DNA of 64,000 nt from Bin87 sp965261925 (GCA_965261925.1 OZ253486.1:992001-1056000), one strand, 5' to 3'. Positions 8,723 through 17,629 are shown, numbered from the stretch's first letter. The notes: generated by a model from the letters alone, not told the origin. Program-made: numbers and translations.

Positions 8723-9499
8723 TTATGCTTCAACCCGGCGGTCGATCCGCACTATGTCCCGGGCGTGGCCCGTGTCGTCGTCAATGTCGATCAAGACGGA
8801 GTTCAGTATGCAGGCCCCCTTGGCCGGCTCAAACCGCTGCGGCAGACCGGTTCGGAACCGTTCCAGCACCGGCGCAACCTCGGTGCCGATTACCGAGTCC
8901 TGCGGCCCGGTCATGCCCAGGTCGCTGACGTAGGCGGTCCCGCCCGGCATGATGCGTGCGTCGGCGGTTGCCACGTGCGTGTGCGTCCCCACCACTGCGC
9001 TCACCCGGCCGTCCAGGTACCAGGCCAGCCCCTGCTTTTCCGAGGTCGCCTCGGCGTGGAAGTCCACCACCACCGCTTTCGGCGCGAACCCCAACTCGCT
9101 TTGTGCCTCGGCCAGCCGCGCGTCGGCCTCCCGGAAGGGGCAGTCGATGGGCGGCATGAACACCCGCCCCTGCAGGTTCAGCACCATCACGTCGCCGAAC
9201 ATCATCCAGCCCCGACCCGGCGCGCCGTAGTAGTTCGCCGGCCGCAGCAGCGGCAGTTCCTCCATGTGGGGCAGGATTTCCTTCTTGTCCCAGATGTGGT
9301 TGCCGGACGTCATCACGTCAACGCCGGCCTGAAGCAGTGCGTTGGCCGTCTTGGGGGTCAGGCCGAACCCGCCGGCCGTGTTCTCCGCGTTGGCCGTGAC
9401 CAGGTCGATAGTTAGTTCGCGGCGCAGCTCGGGCAGCAATTCAGCCAGGGCGCTGCGTCCCGGCTTCCCGATTATGTCCCCAATCATCAACACTCGCAT
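8723..9499 (-). CDS. ymdB: YmdB-family metallophosphoesterase
   Basis: A 258-residue calcineurin-like phosphoesterase of the YmdB family. The ATG at 9499 begins MRVLMIGDIIGKPGR, the first metal motif; a longer upstream frame has no family resemblance. Other motifs are NAENTAGGFGLT, TSGNHIWDKKE, VVDFHAEATSEK and GTHTHVATAD, which give the two-metal centre. In Bacillus the homologue has 2',3'-cyclic nucleotide phosphodiesterase activity and is next to the RNase Y gene; the same adjacency is seen here. Confidence 0.9.
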   Translation of the reverse strand: MRVLMIGDIIGKPGRSALAELLPELRRELTIDLVTANAENTAGGFGLTPKTANALLQAGVDVMTSGNHIWDKKEILPHMEELPLLRPANYYGAPGRGWMMFGDVMVLNLQGRVFMPPIDCPFREADARLAEAQSELGFAPKAVVVDFHAEATSEKQGLAWYLDGRVSAVVGTHTHVATADARIMPGGTAYVSDLGMTGPQDSVIGTEVAPVLERFRTGLPQRFEPAKGACILNSVLIDIDDDTGHARDIVRIDRRVEA

Positions 9500-9511
9500 A
9501 ACATCATCCGT

Positions 9512-9536
9512 AAGGGGCGACTCATGGCCGCCCCTT
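9512..9536 (-). terminator. Hairpin between rny and ymdB
   Basis: AAGGGGCG at 9512-9519 pairs with CGCCCCTT at 9529-9536 across a 9-base loop. No T-run follows on the minus strand, so it may be an attenuating or mRNA-processing hairpin rather than a full terminator. Confidence 0.35.
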
Positions 9537-9567
9537 CTGGTTGCGTAGATTAATCCCAGCCGGGCGC

Positions 9568-11100
9568 TTATCTGGCGATGCTTTCCTCGCGGGTTTCGCG
9601 GATCACCGTGATTTTGATCTGTCCGGGGAACTGCAGGTCCTTCGACACCTTGCCGGCGATGTTCCTCGCCAGGCTGGCGCAGGCCACGTCGTCCACATCC
9701 AGGGGACTGACCATCACCCGAACCTCGCGGCCGGCCTGGATGGCGAAAGCCCGCTGCACTCCGTCGAAGCTGTAGGCCATGTCTTCCAGCTCCCTGAGCC
9801 GTCTCGTGTACTGCTCGATGGATTCCTTGCGCGCGCCCGGGCGGGCGGCGCTGATCGCGTCGGCCGCAGCCACCAGGAACGACTCGATGCTGGTATGATC
9901 GTCGTCGTGGTGCTCCAGCACGCAGTTGCACACCAGCGCCCCGACGCCGTTGCGCGTCGTCAGGTCGTAGCCAATCTCCGCGTGCGGCCCCGGTATTTCG
10001 TGGGTCAATGCTTTGCCGATGTCGTGGAGCAGGCCGCCGGCCCGCGCCATCTGCACGTTCGCGCCGACTTCCGACGCCAGCATTCCGGCCAGCAGTCCAA
10101 CCTCGATCGAGTGCGTGAGCACGTTTTCGCCGTAGCTATAGCGATACTTGAGCCGCCCCAGCAGCTTGACAAGCTCGGCGTCCAGCCCGCTCACTCCAAC
10201 CTCAAAGGTGGCCTCCTCGCCGGCTCGCCACATCGTCTCTTCGATGTCGCGTTCCGCGCGGTTGACCGCCTCCTCGATCCGGGTGGGCTGAATGCGCCCA
10301 TCCTTCACCAGTTGCGTCATCGCCAGCCTGGCAATCTCCCGGCGCACCGGGTCGAAGCAGGATAGCGTTACTATTCCGGGCGTGTCGTCAACGATGATGT
10401 CCACGCCGGTGTGGGCCTCAAGGGCCCGTATGTTACGTCCTTCACGGCCGATGAGACGACCCTTCATCTCATCGTTAGGCAGGGAAACAACAGCTGTCGT
10501 GCTCTCCGACACCACGTCGGTGGCAAGACGATTTATGGCGAGCGTGAGGATACGTCGGGCGTTATCGTCCGCCCGGGTTTGGTGTTCCTTCTCCAACTCA
10601 TAGTAGCGGCGAGCCAGTTCGTGGGATGCTTCCTCTTCGCCGCGCTTCAGCACGATGCCTCGCGCATCGTCAATTGACAGCGATGCGATCCGTTCCAGCT
10701 CTCGATTGTGCAGGTGTTTCAGGTCCTCGGCTTTTTGCAACTCGGACTTGGCGTGCGTTTCCCGTTCCTCCAGTTCCGACTCTTGCTGCTCCAGACCCTC
10801 CACTTTGCGGTCAAGCTGCTCTTCTCGCTGGATGTAACGGCGCTCCATGCGGTTGAGCTCGCGCCGTTGCTCCGTGATCTCCTTGTCACCGGCCTCGCGG
10901 ATTTTCAGCGCCGCTTCCTGCGCCTGCAGGAGGATGTTCCGCTTCTCCTCTTCGGCTACGGTGACCGCGTTAGCAGCCTCCTCTCGGCTGCGTTCCAGTT
11001 GGTTTCCGCCTTTCTTGGTTGACAGCAGCAGCCAAACCACTGCTGCTATCCCTGTTGCTAGCCCTGCTGCCGCCAGGACGGCAAGGACGATTTCTAGCAT
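9568..11100 (-). CDS. rny: Ribonuclease Y
   Basis: A 510-residue RNase Y of normal length. One N-terminal membrane helix (residues about 2-25) anchors it. A long coiled coil rich in Glu, Arg and Lys spans about 35-200. A KH domain with GRLIGREGRNIRALE follows, then an HD nuclease domain with LLHDIGKALTHE. It is a membrane-bound endoribonuclease that starts mRNA decay. ATG 11100 follows a GGGGGGATCTG ribosome site, and a promoter with a 17-base spacer lies upstream. It begins the minus-strand run with ymdB. Confidence 0.95.
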   Translation of the reverse strand: MLEIVLAVLAAAGLATGIAAVVWLLLSTKKGGNQLERSREEAANAVTVAEEEKRNILLQAQEAALKIREAGDKEITEQRRELNRMERRYIQREEQLDRKVEGLEQQESELEERETHAKSELQKAEDLKHLHNRELERIASLSIDDARGIVLKRGEEEASHELARRYYELEKEHQTRADDNARRILTLAINRLATDVVSESTTAVVSLPNDEMKGRLIGREGRNIRALEAHTGVDIIVDDTPGIVTLSCFDPVRREIARLAMTQLVKDGRIQPTRIEEAVNRAERDIEETMWRAGEEATFEVGVSGLDAELVKLLGRLKYRYSYGENVLTHSIEVGLLAGMLASEVGANVQMARAGGLLHDIGKALTHEIPGPHAEIGYDLTTRNGVGALVCNCVLEHHDDDHTSIESFLVAAADAISAARPGARKESIEQYTRRLRELEDMAYSFDGVQRAFAIQAGREVRVMVSPLDVDDVACASLARNIAGKVSKDLQFPGQIKITVIRETREESIAR

Positions 11101-11153
11101 CAGATCCCCCCATTCCGTCCGAGCGTTAGCTCGGGAGATTTTGCCCTGAATAT

Positions 11154-11182
11154 ATCCTAGTGTTGGCCCTGTTCAAAGTCAA
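11154..11182 (-). promoter_or_regulatory. rny promoter
   Basis: On the minus strand, TTGACT (11177-11182), a 17-base spacer and TAGGAT (11154-11159) form a sigma-70-type promoter that starts transcription a few tens of bases before the rny ATG. The rest of the gap 11101-11426 shows no gene. Confidence 0.65.
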
Positions 11183-11426
11183 GAAACGCCTCGGTAACTG
11201 TTCAGACTTGAGGGGAAATCAGCAGCCTGCGGCATTCCATGAAGGGATTAGGACCGTTGGCCCGCCAGGCACCGAAGAGGGACGCCTGGGTAATTTTGCT
11301 GTCGCTGCCTTGTTGCCAGGCGGTCCCCCGTTGATTGTCCGGCTGATTACCCACCTATCGACATCAACTCCGACTATACTCAAAACAGCTACTTGCTTAC
11401 GTGCGTTCAACGCGGAAGGGGAAATC

Positions 11427-12233
11427 GTGGTGTGGCTCCGGACTGGTTGCGAAATTACTTTTGACGTCAGCATTCCTACGCCCTTGATACTGATGCTTCG
11501 TCCGCTGAGCGGAGCACATCAGCGGGTGGTGGATGAAACTTTCACATTGCGGCCGAGCGTCCCGGTAGGCGAGTATTTGGACAACTACGGCAATCTCTCC
11601 AGGCGACTGATCGCTCCCCCTGGGGAGTTTTCCATCCGTGCATCTTCGAACGTCCTGACGTTGGAGGACATTGACGTGTCGCCTGGCGCGCCTTTTGTTG
11701 AGGTGCAGGACCTTCCGGACGCACTGCTAACTTACCTGCATCCCAGCCGTTATTGCGAATCCGACCGGTTTACTGACCTCGGCAGGGAACTCGTAGACGG
11801 CATCAAGCCGGGATACGATCAAGTAGCCAGAATTGAAGAGTGGATTCGCACCTCGGTGCGCTACGAACCAATTGCCAGCAATTTTCAGATGTCGGCGGTT
11901 GAGGTCAACCAGCAGCGCGAGGGCGTTTGCCGCGAACTTGCTCATTTGGGCATCGCGTTGTGCCGGTCTCTCTGCATACCGGCGCGCATGGTCGTGGGCT
12001 ATCTGCACGGACTTGAGCCGATGGATTTCCATGCTTGGTTCGAGGCGTATGTGGGTGGCCGCTGGTACACCTTCGACGCCACGCAGGACGCTCCTCGGGG
12101 AGGTCGGGTTACCATCGGTTATGGGCGTGATGCCGCCGATGTGGCGATATTCAACCAATTTGGCCCGGCGCTGTACCCGAGGGTGATGCAGGTACGGACC
12201 GAGAAGCTCGATGCACTCCCCGGTAGCCAGTGA
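11427..12233 (+). CDS. Transglutaminase-like protease-fold protein
   Basis: About 268 residues from a GTG at 11427 (or 11430) that follows GGAAGGGGA; the frame is open to 11160 but that part does not resemble the family. An N-terminal beta domain (to about residue 120) precedes the papain-like transglutaminase core. The catalytic triad is visible: Cys in REGVCRELAHLG, His in DFHAWFEAYVGG and Asp in YTFDATQD. Members are cysteine proteases, amidases or crosslinking enzymes; the substrate is unknown. No signal peptide is seen. It is a lone gene with the repeat-filled gap 12234-12828 downstream. Confidence 0.85.
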   Translation: MVWLRTGCEITFDVSIPTPLILMLRPLSGAHQRVVDETFTLRPSVPVGEYLDNYGNLSRRLIAPPGEFSIRASSNVLTLEDIDVSPGAPFVEVQDLPDALLTYLHPSRYCESDRFTDLGRELVDGIKPGYDQVARIEEWIRTSVRYEPIASNFQMSAVEVNQQREGVCRELAHLGIALCRSLCIPARMVVGYLHGLEPMDFHAWFEAYVGGRWYTFDATQDAPRGGRVTIGYGRDAADVAIFNQFGPALYPRVMQVRTEKLDALPGSQ

Positions 12234-12563
12234 GAGTCCGGAACCGCAGGAACAACCTATTCCGCACGTAGGTGGGCCTGACGATCTTCGGCTTCGCGTG
12301 GATTGTCTAGGAGTCCTTGACCATTGGGCTGTTTCAGAAAATTGCGAAACTAGATCTGCGCATTGGTGAACATCAACACGCCTCGCTCCAGCCAGGGTCA
12401 TTCCGTTCCCTCGGAAAGTCATAATCAGAGGCCCCCATCTCATCGTCCGCGACCTGAATGCACTCCGGGCGGCCTGAATCCCACGACCTGAAAGTCCTGG
12501 CGGTCAGCCCAAAGTCCTGGCGAGCGAAGCGCGGCAATCGCGCCCCCGCAATCGGTTGTTATT

Positions 12564-12731
12564 CCTCATGCGTACCCAGTCTGACGGAACTGCCATTATG
12601 CGTACCCAGTCCGTCGGAACCGTCATTGCGAGCGCAGCGTGGCAATCTCGTTGGGACGGCGGCGTCGGTTGCGTCAAGGAGACCGCCGCGTCGCTGCGCC
12701 CCTCGCGATGACGAAGTGGGTACGCATGAGG
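12564..12731. repeat. MITE-like element, family A copy 1
   Basis: A 168-bp non-coding element bounded by perfect 15-base inverted repeats, CCTCATGCGTACCCA at 12564-12578 and its reverse complement at 12717-12731. Inside are a second GCGTACCCAGTC block and the GCGAGCGCAGCGTGGC core. A related copy in the opposite orientation is at 58144-58301. The flanks 12234-12563 and 12732-12828 show no gene. Confidence 0.8.
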
Positions 12732-12828
12732 TTGTTATACTGACCGGCCACGTCCCCTCCGTCCGCGGACCCGCGCCAGAGCATCATCGCGGCAACCTTA
12801 TGCCTTGTCTCGCATCCCGGAGGCCCCT

Positions 12829-13407
12829 TTGCAACTGACCGAACGGACCCGCATCAGGAACCATCCCGAACGCGCCGTCCCCGAGGAGACCGCAGAGATC
12901 CTGTCCCAGGGATTGGTCGCCCACCTCGGCTTTATCGAGGATGACGTCCCCTTCGTCATACCCTTCACCTACCACTATGATGCGGACACTCCGGACCTGA
13001 TCTACCTCCACAGGTCCATCCGAAGCCGCGCCCTGCAGCATCTGGCCACCGGCGCTCCCGTCTGTATCACGGTCACCCTCACCGACGGCCTGGTGTACTC
13101 CCGCAAGGCGATGAACCACTCCGTGAACTACCGCAGCGTCACACTCTTTGGCGCTGCCCGAGAGGTCACCTACGAACGCGAAAAGTTTGACCTGTTCGAC
13201 CGCATGGTGCAGCGCTACTTCCCCGGGCGCGCGGTGGGTCACGACTACGACGCGCCGCCTCCTGCCGACCTCGGTGTCACCGCGTTGGTCGAGGTCAAGA
13301 TCGAAGAACGGAACGCCAAGGCACGCCGGGGCAACCCTACCGGTCCGGACGACGACAAGCCGGACGCGATGGGTTCGGCCGGCGTGATCGATCTCCGTGA
13401 GCCGTAG
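12829..13407 (+). CDS. Pyridoxamine 5'-phosphate oxidase-like (NimA-type) protein
   Basis: About 192 residues from TTG 12829, five bases after GGAGG. The split-barrel flavin-binding fold of the PNPOx-like superfamily is suggested by RIRNHPERAVPEETAEIL, the typical opening of the NimA-like subgroup, and by FVIPFTYHYDADTPDLIYLH, RALQHLATGAPVCITVTLTDG and NYRSVTLFGAAREV. Relatives bind FMN, F420 or haem and include nitroimidazole reductases; the true substrate is unknown. The C-terminal 30 residues are polar and variable. It is alone on the plus strand, upstream of an MFS carrier. Confidence 0.75.
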   Translation: MQLTERTRIRNHPERAVPEETAEILSQGLVAHLGFIEDDVPFVIPFTYHYDADTPDLIYLHRSIRSRALQHLATGAPVCITVTLTDGLVYSRKAMNHSVNYRSVTLFGAAREVTYEREKFDLFDRMVQRYFPGRAVGHDYDAPPPADLGVTALVEVKIEERNAKARRGNPTGPDDDKPDAMGSAGVIDLREP

Positions 13408-13511
13408 CCGTCAGTCGACGCCGTCGGCGGCAGCTCCATTGCGCCGCCGTCCTGAGCCGCAGGACCGGACCGCCAGATTCACGCGACGCTTTCCGGGAGC
13501 ATAGCAGAGCA

Positions 13512-14750
13512 ATGCAGAACCCAGACACAGCCCACCCGCCTTCAGTGCCCACGCCCGCGTTCGGCGGCCGCATCATCGTCCCCGGACTGGCCACCGGACA
13601 CATCGTGTTCCACTGGATCGTGCAGAGCTTCGTCGTCGTGCTGCCCGAAATCCAGCAGGCATTCCAACTCAACACCGTGGGCGTCGGCGGAATCCTTTCC
13701 GCCCGCGAGTTGGCTTCAGGGTTGGTCGCGCTTCCCGGCGGGGTGGTGGTGGACATTCTCCGGCGGTACTGGGGGCAGCTTTTGGCCTCGTGTCTGGCCG
13801 TCTCCGCCCTGGGTTGCCTGGCCATGGGCATCTCGCCGGTGTACCCGCTGCTTCTGGTTGGCATGGCGGTGGTGGCAATCTCCCATTCCATTTGGCACCT
13901 GCCCGCGTCCGCGTCACTGTCCCACCACTTCCCTCAGCGTCGCGGGATCGTGCTGGCCGCCCACGGCGTCGGGGGCAGCGTGGGCGATGTTGTCGGACCT
14001 GTGGCCACCGGCGCGCTCCTGGCCTTTCTGACCTGGCGTGAACTGCTCAGCGTATATGCGGCGGTGCCCTTTTTCATGGCGGCGGTGGCCATCTGGTCCT
14101 TCCGCCACATTGGGCGTGGCCGGGAGGAGCCGAGCGTCGAGCTCTCGGAACGCGTCGGGGCAACCCGCCGTCTGCTGCGCACCCCCGTCCTGTGGGGGTT
14201 GACGGCGGTTCGCGGTTTCCGGGGCATGGCCCTGGTCGCGCTGGTCACCATCCTGCCCCTCTACCTCAGCAATGAGCTCGACATGGGCACCGCCAACCGG
14301 GGCTTCCATATCGGATTGCTGATCGCCGTTGGCCTGGTCGCCAAGCCCGCCGCCGGCTTCCTGTCCGACCGGTTTGGCCGCAAGCAGGTGTTGGTCCCGG
14401 GCCTGGCCTGGTCATGTCTGGCGGCCCTGGCTTTGACGGTGTTCGACACGGGCCTGCCACTCACCATCACCATCGCGCTGCTGGGCCTGTTCCTCTACCC
14501 CGACCAGCCCATCCTGACGGCGTCGGTTTTCGACGTCGTCGGTAGCGAGGTGGCCTCCACCGGCCTGGGCATCGTGGCCTCCATCGCCTTCCTGATGTCG
14601 GTGTTCTCCCCGCTCATCGCCGGTGCCCTTTATGAGACCTTCGGCTTTGCCGCGACGGTGTACTACATCGGCGCCCTGTTCGTCGCTGCGGGGGTGGTGT
14701 TCGTCGCCCTCCCGCTGTCGCCGCTCCAATCGGAAGCCAGCGAGGAATGA
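13512..14750 (+). CDS. MFS transporter
   Basis: A 412-residue 12-helix major facilitator. The helix 2-3 loop is present in altered form (ALPGGVVVDILRRYWG) and the matching loop in the second half reads GFLSDRFGRKQVL. LPASASLSHHFPQRRGIVLAAHGVGGSVGD lies around helices 4-5 and resembles carriers of the oxalate/formate or nitrate type, but I cannot name a substrate. It lies about 100 bases after the oxidase-like gene and is followed by a strong hairpin terminator at 14814. Confidence 0.85.
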   Translation: MQNPDTAHPPSVPTPAFGGRIIVPGLATGHIVFHWIVQSFVVVLPEIQQAFQLNTVGVGGILSARELASGLVALPGGVVVDILRRYWGQLLASCLAVSALGCLAMGISPVYPLLLVGMAVVAISHSIWHLPASASLSHHFPQRRGIVLAAHGVGGSVGDVVGPVATGALLAFLTWRELLSVYAAVPFFMAAVAIWSFRHIGRGREEPSVELSERVGATRRLLRTPVLWGLTAVRGFRGMALVALVTILPLYLSNELDMGTANRGFHIGLLIAVGLVAKPAAGFLSDRFGRKQVLVPGLAWSCLAALALTVFDTGLPLTITIALLGLFLYPDQPILTASVFDVVGSEVASTGLGIVASIAFLMSVFSPLIAGALYETFGFAATVYYIGALFVAAGVVFVALPLSPLQSEASEE

Positions 14751-14813
14751 ACGCTGCCGGTCGGTCCCGGATGGCAGCCTGTGCCCGGTATCCGAAGGTC
14801 TGCAAATAAACCA

Positions 14814-14842
14814 GGGCCCGCGGTTCACACGCCCGCGGGCCC
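14814..14842. terminator. Hairpin between convergent genes
   Basis: GGGCCCGCGG at 14814-14823 pairs with CCGCGGGCCC at 14833-14842 over a 9-base loop. It lies between the convergent MFS gene and the secreted-protein gene and probably ends both transcripts. No strong T-run is present. Confidence 0.6.
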
Positions 14843-14871
14843 GGTCTCGGCGTTATTGCCCGCGGCTTCGC

Positions 14872-15642
14872 CTACTTCAGGGCGATGGTGTTGCAAATTG
14901 GGCCTGGACTGGGGTCCGGTGCCGGCAGCTCTATCAGCGCAATCGGCACGAGCGCACCTTCTTCCCAGCCCAGGCTCTCCCCAAGCATCCAGCTGTGTAT
15001 GTTCCTGTCGCTGCCCAGCGCCTTCGACTCGGACACTTGAAACTGGTCATCGTCGACCTGTAGCACCAGGTTGTCGTGCAGCGGATGGTCGGCTTCAAAA
15101 ATCAATTGGTGGACTGTGCCGCTGAACCCCTGTTCAAATATGGCCCTGATGTCATAGTCCACCCCGTCGTGGCTGAACCCCGTATCGTCCAGGGCCCCTG
15201 CGGTACCCGAATTGAGCGGGAAGTATCCCGTGTACACCAGGATGGGATTACCCGGGTCTTCAGCCGTCCCAACCGTGATTTCGGCGGACCAGACCGTTTC
15301 CATCGCGGTTTCGTCCGCGGAACTGATCGCCCCTGAGCCCGAACCTATGGCGTGCTCCATTTCAGCGGACCATACGTCGGCCATCGTGTGGTTGCCGGGA
15401 ATGCCGAGCGGCTCACAGAACGACTCCTGCACAAGCCCGCCATCTCCGTCCATCGGCGCCGGCATGGGTTCGTATGTTGCTTGAGGTCCAAGCGCGGCGT
15501 CCACGCTGTCGGTTTGCAAATTGGTCACCACGACCAGGGCTAACGCCAGCGCCAGGGTCCAAAGTATTATCGTCCCGAATGTTATCTGTCGTTGCGGCGC
15601 GTATCCGCGCCTGTCGTTCCGCTTCGTTATCTGCGGAGTCAT
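14872..15642 (-). CDS. Secreted or membrane-anchored beta-sandwich protein
   Basis: A 256-residue protein from ATG 15642, which has a very good AAGGAGGATAAG ribosome site. Residues about 22-45 are one hydrophobic segment (IILWTLALALALVVVTNL) after a basic N-terminus, so the protein is exported or anchored with its bulk outside. The outer part contains VWSAEITVG...YTGYF...DDTGFSHDGVDYDIRAIF...LVLQVDDDQFQVSES, a beta-rich unit that I recall from repeated extracellular proteins of Chloroflexota and related bacteria. A partial VWSAEMEHA block suggests a second, incomplete unit. Function is unknown. An AT-rich inverted repeat lies upstream. Confidence 0.65.
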   Translation of the reverse strand: MTPQITKRNDRRGYAPQRQITFGTIILWTLALALALVVVTNLQTDSVDAALGPQATYEPMPAPMDGDGGLVQESFCEPLGIPGNHTMADVWSAEMEHAIGSGSGAISSADETAMETVWSAEITVGTAEDPGNPILVYTGYFPLNSGTAGALDDTGFSHDGVDYDIRAIFEQGFSGTVHQLIFEADHPLHDNLVLQVDDDQFQVSESKALGSDRNIHSWMLGESLGWEEGALVPIALIELPAPDPSPGPICNTIALK

Positions 15643-15710
15643 CTTATCCTCCTTGGCTGTGGTTATCCCGGATCTCCTTGTCCGCGCGGCGTATCCGATG
15701 AACAAATACT

Positions 15711-15736
15711 ATATATTATTTATGTAGATAATATAT
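15711..15736. promoter_or_regulatory. AT-rich inverted repeat upstream of secreted protein gene
   Basis: ATATATTAT at 15711-15719 and ATAATATAT at 15728-15736 form a perfect 9-base inverted repeat with an 8-base centre. It is a striking AT island in a GC-rich region, about 70 bases upstream of the minus-strand gene. It may be a promoter with an operator; no regulator is assigned. Confidence 0.45.
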
Positions 15737-15799
15737 ATCCCAGCGCCCGCCCGGTCAACGGTTTTGCCCCAACACCAGGGTCATTCGAGTAGCGAGATT

Positions 15800-15902
15800 T
15801 CTTTCCCATCATTCCCGATTATCCCCTGACTCAGGGTTTCCTTCCCGTCATGCCTGACGTCTTTCCCGTCATACCTGCGGAAGCACGAATCCAGAGACTC
15901 CC
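15800..15902. repeat. Short dispersed repeat with CCCGTCAT units
   Basis: Three spaced copies of a TTTCCCGTCAT- or TTCCCGTCAT-like unit are followed by CCTGCGGAAGCACGAATCC. This resembles the common intergenic repeats with a CCTGCGNAAGCANGAATCC core seen in many bacteria. The rest of 15737-16212 shows no gene. Confidence 0.5.
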
Positions 15903-16212
15903 TGCAACAGAGCCTTAACCCTTGAGCAACAATCAGGAGTGGCGGTCAACCGTATTGCGAACAATCGAAAAGCCCGGCCCAACACCGTCTGCCGTGCGGA
16001 CAGCCGAACGATGTGCTCCGCCCCGAAGGCGCGCCGTATCAGTTCAGATGGCGCGCTGGGTAATGTCTCATTTTGAAATGGCGTATTAGGCGCAACCAGC
16101 AGCCAACCCAATCGGCGGCAACGATGCCACCCGCCGCTTCACCAAGCGAGCCGCAGGATGTCATACTACCGTCACTGAGAACAGCGCGTGAAGACAGCAG
16201 GGAGAGACTGCC

Positions 16213-17235
16213 ATGACCACCCCCGGAGCCGACGCCTTCATCAGGCAACTCGACCAGGACCCGGAACTCCTGGAACAGGTGCGCGCTCGCATCCTCACCC
16301 GGGAATTGCTCCAACTCCCCGAAACCGTTGCCCAACTGGCCGCAGCCCAACAAGAAGCCGTCGGACGGCTGGATAGCCTGCAGACCGGCCAGGACAGCCT
16401 GCAGGCCGGACAGGAGAGCCTGCAGACCGGCCAGGAACAGGCCAACAGTCGGCTCGATGACCTGACCACGGCCCAACAAGAAGCCGCCGGACGGCTGGAC
16501 AGCCTGCAGGCCGGCCAGGAACAGGCCAACAGTCGGCTCGATGACCTGACCACGGCCCAAGAAGAAGCCACCCGACGGCTGGCCAGCCTGCAGGCCGGCC
16601 AGGAGAGCCTGCAGGCTGGCCAGGAACAGGCCAACAGTCGGCTCGACGATCTGACCACGGCCCAAGAAGAAGCCACCCGACGGCTGGCCAGCCTGCAGGC
16701 CGGCCAGGAGAGCCTGCAGGCTGGCCAGGAACAGGCCAACAGTCGGCTCGACGACCTGACCACCAGAGTGCAGAACCTTCAGGGCAACTTGGGCAACCTC
16801 ACTGGCACTGCCTACGAAAACCGGGCTGCACGCCTCGCCCCAAGACTCCTGACACGCTACCTCCGTATGCAAAACACCCAGGTGCTTCAAGCGCCTAACG
16901 CCGATACCCGACCCTACCTGGACCGCCTGGTAAACCAGGGCGTGACCGACGGACGAATCAGCGACGAGGAGGCCCAGCAGCTGGAACGGGCCGACATGAT
17001 CGTCACCACCACCACCACCACCACCACCGGCGACGCGCAAACAGCCTACGTGGTCATCGAGGCCTCCGTCACCGTGGACGACACCGACATCGACCGGGCC
17101 CATCAGAGGGCATTGATAATGGCCCTCATCACCGATGCGCCCACCCAAGCCGCGGTAATCGGCCAGGACATCTCCCCGACCAACCGCCAGAGGGCGGACG
17201 AACTCGGCGTCACCTTCATGCCCCTCAGCCAGTAG
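16213..17235 (+). CDS. Coiled-coil heptad-repeat protein with putative nuclease-like C-domain
   Basis: A 340-residue protein; ATG 16213 follows GGGAGAGA. Residues about 40-190 are a coiled coil built of near-identical units (QANSRLDDLTTAQEEATRRL and LASLQAGQESLQAGQE). Unit starts at bases 16441, 16525, 16630 and 16735 are spaced 84, 105 and 105, that is 28, 35 and 35 residues, all multiples of seven. The C-terminal domain, from about residue 195, has RADMIV...TAYVVIEASVTVDDTDIDRA, which matches the layout of the gene at 40380-40997. The spaced D and E-x-S suggest a PD-(D/E)XK-like fold, but this is not proven. Eight threonines in a row come from an (ACC)n tract. Confidence 0.7.
   Translation: MTTPGADAFIRQLDQDPELLEQVRARILTRELLQLPETVAQLAAAQQEAVGRLDSLQTGQDSLQAGQESLQTGQEQANSRLDDLTTAQQEAAGRLDSLQAGQEQANSRLDDLTTAQEEATRRLASLQAGQESLQAGQEQANSRLDDLTTAQEEATRRLASLQAGQESLQAGQEQANSRLDDLTTRVQNLQGNLGNLTGTAYENRAARLAPRLLTRYLRMQNTQVLQAPNADTRPYLDRLVNQGVTDGRISDEEAQQLERADMIVTTTTTTTTGDAQTAYVVIEASVTVDDTDIDRAHQRALIMALITDAPTQAAVIGQDISPTNRQRADELGVTFMPLSQ
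16441..16755 (+). repeat. Intragenic tandem repeat, 84/105-bp units
   Basis: Nearly identical units encode the coiled coil of the surrounding gene. Units differ in length by 21 bases, one heptad, so change in copy number keeps both the reading frame and the heptad register. Confidence 0.85.
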
Positions 17236-17374
17236 TTGCCTGAAGCCACATTAAGCCATTTCAAATTGAGGCACTACCGCGCGCCTTCCGCTTATTGACC
17301 AGTCCCGGCCGTTGCCGGTACCATTAGAGGCCGGCGGGGTTCCATCCCCGTCCCATCACACTGCGGGGGTTGAA

Positions 17375-17629
17375 ATGAGTTCGAGTTACATCGGCAAGGT
17401 GGACAAGGCACGCAAGTACGCCGAGGAGCCGGAGCGGGTGAACATCCACACCTTCGAGGCTTCCTTCATCGGCAACCACAACACTTATCGGGTCGCTTAC
17501 AGCGAAGGGGATTGGAGCTGTGAATGCGCCTTTTTCGCCACCCGACGCGTGTGCAGCCACACCATGGCCCTGCAGCGAATGCTCGACGAGGTGCTGGCAG
17601 GACACGCTGCCGAAGCCGCCGCTGACTGA
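17375..17629 (+). CDS. Small SWIM zinc-finger protein
   Basis: An 84-residue protein; ATG 17375 follows GGGGGTTGAA. The motif CECAFFATRRVCSH is C-x-C-x(n)-C-x-H, the SWIM zinc finger, preceded by the typical beta-rich YRVAYSEGDWSCEC. SWIM domains bind DNA or protein partners; stand-alone small ones are common and unassigned. It has no obvious operon partner and ends before a bidirectional terminator at 17667. Confidence 0.75.
   Translation: MSSSYIGKVDKARKYAEEPERVNIHTFEASFIGNHNTYRVAYSEGDWSCECAFFATRRVCSHTMALQRMLDEVLAGHAAEAAAD

Noticed and set aside
7181..9415. A 744-codon open frame on the plus strand
   Set aside because: It runs opposite plsY, the PHP gene and the ymdB-like gene, all of which have clear motifs. 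Its content is Arg, His and Gln rich noise.
11160..11426. An N-terminal extension of the transglutaminase-like gene
   Set aside because: The frame is open, but it overlaps the rny promoter on the other strand, shows no family resemblance, and a better start with GGAAGGGGA lies at 11427.
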